Assembly (NCBI GenBank): GCA_017745015.1
Contig: JAGIAF010000065.1
Coordinates: 221 to 13,218, forward strand
DNA length: 12,998 nucleotides
Direction: 5' to 3'
Origin: Bdellovibrio sp.
Lineage (GTDB): Bacteria; Bdellovibrionota; Bdellovibrionia; Bdellovibrionales; Bdellovibrionaceae
Under the pieces are notes generated by a model that was given only the letters and a program-made list of their open reading frames with translations, searched no databases and was not told the origin of the DNA. The translations under genes were made by a program, and so were the position numbers. Shown here one piece after another: positions 6,809 through 12,998 of the stretch (positions are counted from its first letter, which is position 1; each line of letters opens with the position of its first letter).

Positions 6809-7789
6809 TTACAGAGTGACTTCCAAGCCTTCGTGAGCAAAATCCCACTGAATTGGTGGTAATTTTTCTTGATTAGACTCCGCCGCTTTTGAAACAGCAT
6901 CGTAATATTCTTTGGTTTGACGACGAAGCTCCAACACATGATCCGTGCGAGCGCCTGGATCGTGATGGGCGAACAAAACTCGTTTGATATTTTCACGGAA
7001 AGCGATCTCAAGTCCCACTTGCGCAGCACTGTGACCCCAGTTGGCTTTTTCTGCCAACTCCGGCAACGTGTATTGCGCGTCGAAGTACATCAAGTCTGCA
7101 TTCTTATAGAGTGGAAGATCCGGTCCCAATTCTTCTTGAGTAACACGAGTTCCCTCAGTATCCACGCAATGAGCATAAGATTTTCCCGCAGCTTCCACAC
7201 GGAACCCCCAACAAGGATCTGGATGATCAAGTTGATAAGGCGTCACCGTGAAGTCGCCCACCTTAATAGGTTTGCGCGGCTCCAAAACGTGGAAAATCAC
7301 TTTTGCTTTTAAAGATTCAAAGGGAACCGGGAAGTAAGGTTTCTTGAAAACACCACGAATCAACTGCTCCAACTCCGGTTGAACAGCGTAGTAATGAATT
7401 TCATTTCCCGGAATAAAATGCGGTGTAAAAAATGGCAAACCAATCACATGGTCCCAGTGGAAGTGAGTCATGAAAATGTGAAAAGGACCTTTCACTCTTC
7501 CCGCCGTGCCGCTCATGATGCGTTCACTGAGCGAACGAATGCCGCTGCCGCCATCGATAATGATTTGAGAATTTCCGTGGTTGAGTTCCACACAAGTTGT
7601 CGCAGAACCGTAACCACCAAGGATCGGTTCTTCCAAACTCTGAATGTACTTTGTCACTTGCGATGAATCGCGATAACCCATAGAAAAGAAATTCCGAAGA
7701 ACTCCTTCGATGTGATAGGTCCATGCTGTAGGTGACGGAGCCGACGGCAAAGAGCCTCGAACCCCCCAAAACTTAACGGAAAATGACAT
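6809..7789 (-). CDS. Metallo-beta-lactamase-fold hydrolase
   Basis: This is a 326-residue cytoplasmic hydrolase of the metallo-beta-lactamase superfamily, closest in style to the RNase Z/PhnP/class II cyclic-nucleotide phosphodiesterase branch. It starts with the characteristic FWGVRGSLP (7-15). The zinc-binding motif H109-F-H-W-D-H114 is intact, and later ligands are visible as LDH (H189), VDTEG (D210) and FAHHDP (H275/H276), so it should be catalytic. The substrate cannot be told from sequence. I chose the ATG at 7789 because homologs usually begin a few residues before the FWG motif. A GTG at 7819 would add ten residues and sit three bases after the ferredoxin stop. Neither start has a good ribosome site. 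It is almost certainly co-transcribed with the ferredoxin gene. Confidence 0.85.
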   Translation of the reverse strand: MSFSVKFWGVRGSLPSAPSPTAWTYHIEGVLRNFFSMGYRDSSQVTKYIQSLEEPILGGYGSATTCVELNHGNSQIIIDGGSGIRSLSERIMSGTAGRVKGPFHIFMTHFHWDHVIGLPFFTPHFIPGNEIHYYAVQPELEQLIRGVFKKPYFPVPFESLKAKVIFHVLEPRKPIKVGDFTVTPYQLDHPDPCWGFRVEAAGKSYAHCVDTEGTRVTQEELGPDLPLYKNADLMYFDAQYTLPELAEKANWGHSAAQVGLEIAFRENIKRVLFAHHDPGARTDHVLELRRQTKEYYDAVSKAAESNQEKLPPIQWDFAHEGLEVTL

Positions 7790-7822
7790 ACTTACTAAGG
7801 ATCGCTTGTTACTAAACACGAA

Positions 7823-8095
7823 TCAAATACATATTTTTTTCTGCAGTCCTTTGTCGTAATTCACAACTACAAATTCTGACTTAGGTAGTGCCTGACAGGT
7901 GCGTACTATCTGAGTATTTTCTTGATCTTCACTCGTGCGGCCTTCTTCAATCACCGCCTCACAACTTCCGCAGGAACCTTCCATACATGAGTACGGCGCC
8001 GGGATTTTCGCAATCAAGGCCGTATCCAGAAGAGTATGTCCTTCTTCTGCCTGCACTTCAGTTTTCTGTCCATTCAAGATATAACAAACCTTCAT
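7823..8095 (-). CDS. Plant-type [2Fe-2S] ferredoxin
   Basis: This is a small one-electron carrier of 90 residues, normal for the family. The cluster ligands are C37-x4-C42-x2-C45 (YSCMEGSCGSC) and C67 (RTCQA), the standard 2Fe-2S arrangement. The N-terminus MKVCYILNGQKTEV forms the usual first beta-hairpin. I chose the ATG at 8095; a GTG at 8113 would add six residues and sits inside a short inverted repeat (8100-8112). It is followed leftward by the hydrolase gene and lies divergent to the radical SAM gene. Its reductase and client are not in the window. Supplying electrons to the radical SAM enzyme is possible but unproven. Confidence 0.9.
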   Translation of the reverse strand: MKVCYILNGQKTEVQAEEGHTLLDTALIAKIPAPYSCMEGSCGSCEAVIEEGRTSEDQENTQIVRTCQALPKSEFVVVNYDKGLQKKICI

Positions 8096-8182
8096 TCGAT
8101 GAGCGTAGCTCACAGATCTTCAGTGCTCAACCTCAAGACGCTCCTATAATAGTTTCATTTTGCCCCCAGGGATACGTCGAAA

Positions 8183-8211
8183 ATGACGCTCCATCGCCAT
8201 GGGTGTACAAT
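8183..8211 (+). promoter_or_regulatory. Candidate promoter of the radical SAM-peptide-kinase-regulator operon
   Basis: ATGACG (8183-8188, 4 of 6 to TTGACA), a 17-base spacer and TACAAT (8206-8211, 5 of 6 to TATAAT) give a reasonable sigma-70 promoter with a start near 8218. That is about 25-75 bases before the possible start codons of the radical SAM gene. A TATAAT at 8145-8150 lacks a matching -35. No GG-N10-GC type sigma-54 site was seen by eye. Confidence 0.45.
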
Positions 8212-8290
8212 CTAAGTCCATGTTTTCACTTAAGTTTACTAGGTGATGACAAAGTGGCTCTTTGGTATACCTATTGCTCTATTCAGGGGT

Positions 8291-9580
8291 ATGGAAATCC
8301 GGAGACAAAATGACATTGTTGCGTTTCGAGTAAATGGAGAAGCCCCTCTGGCTTTCCACGCTCGAAATTTGGAGGTCGCTGAGATCTCTGAAGAGCTCTG
8401 GAATCACTTTTCGCATATCGAAGCAAATGAACTTCAAGATGCGTTGACCGAGTGGAATAACGAAGAAAACCCTGCGGTAAAAAGCGGCAAAGCTTCTATG
8501 CAAATTCGCAGTCTCACGATCAACGTGACACAAATCTGCAATTTGAAATGCACGTACTGCGCAGCCGGCGGCGATGGTACTTACGGTGCTCCACAGACAA
8601 AAATCTCTGTTGAAAAAACTTTGCCGCAATTGAAGTACTTCTTGGAGCAACTTTCCAACGAAGGAACTTTCCGTATTACTTTTTTGGGTGGCGAACCTTT
8701 GTTGTATCCAGAGGGCATTCGCGCTATTGCCAACTACGTAACGTTGATGACTGCTGGTCGCAACCTGCGTCCTGAGTTTTCTATCGTGACGAACGGAACT
8801 CTTTTCTCTGATTCTAACATCCAACTTTTGACGGACATCGGTTGCAACATCACAGTGAGCGTTGATGGTGACAGCCAAATCAACGACCAAGTACGCCCGA
8901 TGAAGAACGGACAAAGCACTTCAAGCTTGATCGCAGAGGGCCTGCAAAAAGTTTTCGCAGCTAAAGAACTACTTGGCATGATCTCTCTTCACGGTGTTTT
9001 CACTGCGGAGAACATGAACGTTGTCGAAGCTTACAACTTCTATCGCCAATTCCCTGCCGACAAGTACGAATTCACATATGGCGTGAGCGAACTTGATGAA
9101 GCGACAAACAGCAAATTCATCTCTGAAATGGAATTGATCGCAAGCCAAGCGTACCAAGACTTGGGCGAAGATGGTTTGCGCCAAATCGGCTTCTTTAGAA
9201 ACGTCTTTGCGGCCCTTGATGAGCAACGTCGCACAGAAAACTTCTGTGGCGCCGGAAAGTCTTTCTTGGTGGTAGACGCAAAAAACAACCTCTTCACCTG
9301 CCCTTGGGATGTGGGTCAAAAACAAGAGCAAGTCGGTCAAGGCGCTGAGCTCAATAAAGCTGAGCTTGAGAAGTATTCTGACTCTTTGATCAACCAGCAT
9401 AACTGCCATACTTGCTGGGCGCGTTACCTTTGTGGCGGCGGGTGCATGTTTATCCACAAACAAGGCACGGGTTCCAAACACACGAAAAATAAACAGTTCT
9501 GCGCACGTATGCAGAGCTTGTTAAGTATAGCTCTTTTGTACTACAAAAAATGCAGAGATTCTGCGAGTGAGGTCCACTAA
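8291..9580 (+). CDS. Radical SAM/SPASM peptide maturase
   Basis: The enzyme cleaves S-adenosylmethionine to make a radical and probably modifies the small peptide encoded next to it. With the ATG at 8291 it has 429 residues. The first ~50 (AFRVNGEAPLAFHARNLEVAEIS) look like the PqqD-like peptide-recognition fold found at the front of RiPP maturases. The radical SAM core carries C83-x3-C87-x2-C90, then FLGGEP and SVDGD. The C-terminus is a full SPASM domain: C319, C337, the block C372-x2-C375-x5-C381-x3-C385, and C404, all seven cysteines for two auxiliary [4Fe-4S] clusters. The frame is open to ATG 8246 and GTG 8243; those 15-16 codons use rare ATA, CTA and AGG, so I prefer 8291 with modest confidence. 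Its stop overlaps the peptide ATG (TAATG). The bond formed is unknown; sactipeptide-, PqqE- and sulfatase-maturase-like chemistry are all possible. Confidence 0.92.
   Translation: MEIRRQNDIVAFRVNGEAPLAFHARNLEVAEISEELWNHFSHIEANELQDALTEWNNEENPAVKSGKASMQIRSLTINVTQICNLKCTYCAAGGDGTYGAPQTKISVEKTLPQLKYFLEQLSNEGTFRITFLGGEPLLYPEGIRAIANYVTLMTAGRNLRPEFSIVTNGTLFSDSNIQLLTDIGCNITVSVDGDSQINDQVRPMKNGQSTSSLIAEGLQKVFAAKELLGMISLHGVFTAENMNVVEAYNFYRQFPADKYEFTYGVSELDEATNSKFISEMELIASQAYQDLGEDGLRQIGFFRNVFAALDEQRRTENFCGAGKSFLVVDAKNNLFTCPWDVGQKQEQVGQGAELNKAELEKYSDSLINQHNCHTCWARYLCGGGCMFIHKQGTGSKHTKNKQFCARMQSLLSIALLYYKKCRDSASEVH
9569..9572 (+). promoter_or_regulatory. Ribosome binding site of the small peptide gene
   Basis: GAGG lies seven bases before the ATG at 9580, inside the last codons of the radical SAM gene. 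It supports real translation of the short frame, in addition to coupling through the TAATG overlap. Confidence 0.6.
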
Positions 9581-9678
9581 TGAAAACAACTACTAAACAC
9601 ATTCGTAAAGTGAAGCCACAAGCTCCAACAGATACGAAAGGCTTGAGTTCTGATGCGGGTTGCATCCCCGTTCAATAA
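9580..9678 (+). CDS. Candidate RiPP precursor peptide (32 residues, one cysteine)
   Basis: This short frame encodes 32 residues and is proposed as the substrate of the radical SAM enzyme. Its ATG overlaps the maturase TAA by one base (TAATG) and has a GAGG ribosome site at the right distance. It ends three bases before the ATG of the kinase gene, so it fills the gap exactly. Residues 1-20 are basic and Thr-rich (K2, K6, H7, R9, K10, K12, K20) with no hydrophobic segment, as expected for a leader bound by the maturase. The last twelve residues, GLSSDAGCIPVQ, would be the core. The single cysteine C28, with nearby Ser, Asp and Ala, could form a thioether, but the modification is unknown. I know no family with this core. 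The chance that it is not a gene is small, given position and ribosome site. Confidence 0.75.
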   Translation: MKTTTKHIRKVKPQAPTDTKGLSSDAGCIPVQ

Positions 9679-9681
9679 GCT

Positions 9682-11559
9682 ATGACCATTCCTAGTTTGT
9701 TCGACGATATTTCAACGGCCGATTCTGGTCAGAAGCGTGTGTTTGCTCTCAGAGCGGCATTTGCGCTGATCATGGCGTTCCTTATTGCCCAAATCAATTT
9801 GGATTACGTTGAGTCGTGGTTCTATGACCTTCGCGTGGCGACTAAGCCTTACACTGCGAACTCGAACAATATCGAACTGGTTTATATCAAACCCACCACG
9901 GTTCAAACTCACAAAGGGCTCCCCGATGCCCGCACTCAAGAAGCCACTTTACAAAAGCTTCTCGATGCGGGAGCAAAAGCGGTTGTCTATGATTTCGCCA
10001 TCAGCGAATCTCCCGGCAGCGATGACGAAAAGAACTCTTGGGAAGCCTCTATCGTTCATAACAAAAATGTCTTTGTAGCAACGAAGGATACCCCCCTTAA
10101 AGGCGAAGAAAAAAGTCTTTATCTGGCAGATCCCTTGGAGCAAGTACGCACAGTACCTGCGCCAAAAACTTCTGACACAATCAACTTCGCCAAGGACAGC
10201 GTCACTCGTCGTATGATGCTTTCCTATCAGGGCTCCACGATGCTGCAAGTTTATCTTGCCAGCCTCTTTAATCCCGCCGTTTTAGACTTAAACAATGTTC
10301 GTGGTAACTTCAGTTTCTATGAGACGGTGCAAGCTTATATCGACTTCCATCGCCCAAGAACATTCCCTGATACGACTTTTGACACCATTGCCGACAATGG
10401 TGCGGATCTCTCTAAGTTCAAAGATAAAATCGTATTGATTGGTACGGACTTGAACATCAGCGAGTCAGATTACATCCGCACTCCTTACAGTAAAATTCCA
10501 TCTTCCATGACCCGCATTGAAATGCAGGCCAATATCATCGATACGTTGATTCGCAACTCAAGTCCGATCAAAGCTCCTCCTTATGTGAATTGGATTTTGC
10601 TCGCCTTGGTATCCGTCCTTGCGATTCAAATCGTTCTTTCTATGCGCCCAGCGACGGGCTTGATGATCTTAGTGGGAACACTCTTTGGCTTCTCGGTCGT
10701 CGCCTTTGCGTTCTTCTGGCTCTTTGGTATTTGGATTCCAATGGCCCATCCGCTGTTAGCGGGTTTCCTTTGTTACTATTTCTTTATCCCGTATCGCTTA
10801 ATCATCGAAAATCGCAGAAGCTGGGAATACTATCAGAAGAATAAACTTTTGAGCCAAGTTGAAGAGCTCAAAACAAACTTCATCTCGATGATGTCCCACG
10901 ACTTGAAAACACCGATTGCGCGTATTCAAGGGATGAGCGATGTGATCCTAAGTGACGTCACACCGATCAGCTCGCAACAGCGTGAGGCCGTCGATACAAT
11001 CAAGCACTCGGCGGATGATCTTTTGAAATTCATCAATGCCATCTTAAACTATGGCCGTATTGAAAGCCAAGGCGTGCAACTTCATTTACAAACCAAGGAC
11101 ATCAACAATGTTCTTCAAGAAGTGATCCGCAAGCATGAATTCCTGGCCAAGGTGAAGCGTATACAAATAGTGTCTGAGCTGGATCCTCTTTTCCCAATCC
11201 CTATGGATGCAGACTTAATGAAACAGGTCTTATCGAATCTCGTCGAGAACGCGATTAAATACAGCCCTGAGGACACGAAAATCATGATCACCAGCGAGGA
11301 AAAAGATGACTTCGTTGTCATCCAGGTCACCGATCAGGGGCCGGGCATTCCTCAAGATGAATTGAATAATATCTTTATGAAGTTTTTTAGAAGCAAGAAC
11401 GTGAAAAGCTCACCGATCAAAGGATCCGGGCTGGGATTGTATCTTGCTAAATATTTTACAGAGTTACATCGCGGTCGCATCTTTGTGGAATCAAACGATG
11501 GAAAAGGTTCCACTTTTACTGTAGAACTGCCGATGGAACAAGGGGGTCTCCATGCTTAA
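9682..11559 (+). CDS. CHASE2-type membrane sensor histidine kinase
   Basis: This 625-residue inner-membrane kinase should sense an extracytoplasmic signal and phosphorylate the response regulator encoded next. A first membrane helix at about 22-40 is followed by an extracellular domain (about 41-300) with CHASE2 features: YDLRVATKP, VYIKPTTVQ, KAVVYDFAIS and KIVLIGTD. Three more membrane helices lie at about 302-370. The kinase core has the H box SHDLKTPIARIQG (phosphorylated H406), N box LVENAIKYSPE (N523), G1 DQGPGIP (551-557) and G2 GSGLGL (581-586), so it should be active. No PAS or HAMP domain is seen. The ATG at 9682 is three bases after the peptide stop, with only a weak ribosome site, so translation may be coupled. 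Its 3' end overlaps the regulator gene by 8 bases. Confidence 0.93.
   Translation: MTIPSLFDDISTADSGQKRVFALRAAFALIMAFLIAQINLDYVESWFYDLRVATKPYTANSNNIELVYIKPTTVQTHKGLPDARTQEATLQKLLDAGAKAVVYDFAISESPGSDDEKNSWEASIVHNKNVFVATKDTPLKGEEKSLYLADPLEQVRTVPAPKTSDTINFAKDSVTRRMMLSYQGSTMLQVYLASLFNPAVLDLNNVRGNFSFYETVQAYIDFHRPRTFPDTTFDTIADNGADLSKFKDKIVLIGTDLNISESDYIRTPYSKIPSSMTRIEMQANIIDTLIRNSSPIKAPPYVNWILLALVSVLAIQIVLSMRPATGLMILVGTLFGFSVVAFAFFWLFGIWIPMAHPLLAGFLCYYFFIPYRLIIENRRSWEYYQKNKLLSQVEELKTNFISMMSHDLKTPIARIQGMSDVILSDVTPISSQQREAVDTIKHSADDLLKFINAILNYGRIESQGVQLHLQTKDINNVLQEVIRKHEFLAKVKRIQIVSELDPLFPIPMDADLMKQVLSNLVENAIKYSPEDTKIMITSEEKDDFVVIQVTDQGPGIPQDELNNIFMKFFRSKNVKSSPIKGSGLGLYLAKYFTELHRGRIFVESNDGKGSTFTVELPMEQGGLHA
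11540..11546 (+). promoter_or_regulatory. Ribosome binding site of the response regulator gene
   Basis: AAGGGGG lies five bases before the ATG at 11552, within the end of the kinase gene. It fixes the start of the regulator and the 8-base overlap. Confidence 0.7.
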
Positions 11560-12998
11560 GGTGTTGGTTGTTGATGACGATCAGGGCTTAAGACTTTCAG
11601 TTAAAACTGCACTCGCAGTGACTCAACGCTTTGAGATCGACGAAGCTTTCGATGGTGTGAACGCCATGGAAAAGATCAAAGCTGGCGACAAGAAATACGA
11701 TGTCGTTATCCTTGATGTCGACATGCCTCGCATGAACGGCCTACAAACCCTTCGCGCCATCAAAGAATTCGATGCCGGTATCATCGTTATGGTGATGACT
11801 GCTCACGCAACACTGAACGACGCTGTAATTGCCGTTAAAGACGGTGCTTACAACTATCTTTCTAAACCCGTTGCAAGTGAAGAGCTTTTGGCTTTGATCG
11901 ACAAAGCCGTTACTGCTCATAACTTGATTTCTAATATCGCAGCTTCCGCTCCCGTGATGGTTGAAGAGGGCCGTAAAATCATTGGTCACACTTCGCAAAT
12001 GCAGAAAGTGTTCAACATCATCCACCGCCTGGCTAAAGTCGACACTCCGGTTTTGATCCGTGGTTCTTCAGGTACAGGTAAAGAGCTTGTGGCTAAAGCG
12101 ATCCACTTCAACTCGGCTCGTAAAGATGAGAAGTTCGTAGCGATCAACTGCTCTGCTATTCCCGAAAATCTTTTTGAATCAGAACTTTTCGGTCACGAAA
12201 AAGGCTCATTCACAGGTGCTGACCAACGTAAAATCGGTAAATTCCAATTTGCTGAAGGCGGCACATTGTTCTTGGATGAAGTCGGCGACATGCCACAATT
12301 GATGCAAGTTAAGATCTTGCGCGTTCTTCAAGAAAAGCTTTTCACGCCAGTTGGTTCGAACCGCGAGTTCCCAACGAACGTGCGTATCATCGCTGCGACA
12401 AATCGTCCTCTTGAAGATATGATCAAAGCGGGTACGTTCCGCGAGGACTTGTTTTATCGTTTGAACGTTGTACCTATATTCTTGCCAGCTTTGGCTGAAC
12501 GTAAAGACGACATGGAACACATGGTGAATATCTTTATTAAGAAATTCAACAATGCCCATGGCAAACGCATCAACGGCATCACTCCAGATGCAATGGGTGT
12601 TTTGAAAAAGCACTCTTGGCCAGGTAATATCCGTGAACTTGAAAACGTGATCGAACACGCTTTCGTTCTTGAGTCTTCAAACTTGATCACTTTGGCTTCC
12701 TTACCTGAAGCATTGCTGATCGCAACTGGCACAAACTTGCCGGACGTTTCTCCGTTTGAACAAGCTCAGAACGTGGCTTCTGCGGGTATCGTTAAGGCCG
12801 CTTCAGCCCACTCTGCATTGGGTGATGATGAAGATGCTATTGGCAGCGATATCGACAGTGAAGATCTTGAGGGCGAAGAAATCGTACCTTACGCTGGCAG
12901 CGAGAACTTGGACTTCAACGCACAAAAAGAAGCGTTCGAAAAAGAGTTCATCATCAAAGCTCTTAAAACATTCCGCGGTCGCATCAACCAAACAGCGT
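11552..12998 (+). CDS. Sigma-54-dependent response regulator (NtrC family), 3' end outside window
   Basis: This gene is cut by the window end after 482 residues; most of the C-terminal HTH is missing. Residues 1-120 are a receiver with the acidic pocket D8-D10, phospho-acceptor D55, T83 and K105. The AAA+ sigma-54 activation domain follows: Walker A GSSGTGKE (171-178), sigma-54-contact loop GSFTGA (218-223, a Ser variant of GAFTGA), Walker B GTLFLDE (D242/E243), ATNRPLE, the FREDLFYRLNV segment and WPGNIRELEN. An acidic linker (about 421-444) precedes LKTFRGRINQTA, the start of a Fis-type DNA-binding helix-turn-helix. The protein should activate sigma-54 promoters when phosphorylated by the kinase just upstream, with which it overlaps by 8 bases. 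Target promoters are not visible in the window. Confidence 0.93.
   Translation, partial: MLKVLVVDDDQGLRLSVKTALAVTQRFEIDEAFDGVNAMEKIKAGDKKYDVVILDVDMPRMNGLQTLRAIKEFDAGIIVMVMTAHATLNDAVIAVKDGAYNYLSKPVASEELLALIDKAVTAHNLISNIAASAPVMVEEGRKIIGHTSQMQKVFNIIHRLAKVDTPVLIRGSSGTGKELVAKAIHFNSARKDEKFVAINCSAIPENLFESELFGHEKGSFTGADQRKIGKFQFAEGGTLFLDEVGDMPQLMQVKILRVLQEKLFTPVGSNREFPTNVRIIAATNRPLEDMIKAGTFREDLFYRLNVVPIFLPALAERKDDMEHMVNIFIKKFNNAHGKRINGITPDAMGVLKKHSWPGNIRELENVIEHAFVLESSNLITLASLPEALLIATGTNLPDVSPFEQAQNVASAGIVKAASAHSALGDDEDAIGSDIDSEDLEGEEIVPYAGSENLDFNAQKEAFEKEFIIKALKTFRGRINQTA

Noticed and set aside
8132..8150. Second rightward promoter from a perfect TATAAT at 8145
   Set aside because: No acceptable -35 box at 16-18 bases, and the downstream ATGACG/TACAAT pair is better placed.
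8969..9481. 170-codon frame on the - strand
   Set aside because: It is antisense to the SPASM region of the radical SAM gene, whose cysteine spacing is intact; there is no independent support.
12206..12658. 150-codon frame on the - strand
   Set aside because: It is antisense to the AAA+ domain of the response regulator, which has all the expected motifs.

Overview
The window looks like chromosome from a Bdellovibrio-like predatory bacterium or a close relative. The hints are moderate GC with lysine-rich Gram-negative proteins, many small secreted and outer-membrane proteins, a sigma-54 regulator, and short operons separated by compact hairpin terminators. The organism is inferred from general style, not from a marker gene. 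No rRNA, tRNA, CRISPR array, transposase or integrase was seen.

Left part (1-2312). A secreted protein of unknown family, with an unusual charged block and a Gly/Thr-rich tail, runs rightward to a hairpin that can terminate both strands. Facing it is a leftward lipoprotein gene with a good lipobox. Its best promoter sits so close to the ATG that the mRNA may be leaderless. Upstream of it lies a GC-rich stretch of hairpins, at least one of which is the terminator of the next leftward gene.

Middle (2313-6810). A leftward two-gene operon encodes a GroES-like co-chaperonin with a histone-H1-like lysine tail, followed 11 bases later by an outer-membrane beta-barrel protein. A divergent rightward gene encodes a bifunctional class A penicillin-binding protein for peptidoglycan synthesis. 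The short divergent intergenic region holds a terminator-like hairpin in the leader of the GroES-like gene.

Right part (6809-12998). A leftward pair encodes a plant-type [2Fe-2S] ferredoxin and a metallo-beta-lactamase-fold hydrolase. Divergent from it, across about 130-200 bases, is a rightward, tightly packed operon. It encodes a radical SAM/SPASM maturase, a 32-residue peptide with one cysteine whose ATG overlaps the maturase stop codon, a CHASE2 sensor histidine kinase, and a sigma-54 response regulator that runs off the window end. The maturase and small peptide have the layout of a ribosomally made, post-translationally modified peptide (RiPP) locus. Its coupling to a two-component system suggests a modified peptide used in signalling or sensing. 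This is the best candidate for an undescribed system here. Maturase plus peptide is well supported by the sequence; the signalling role is inference.
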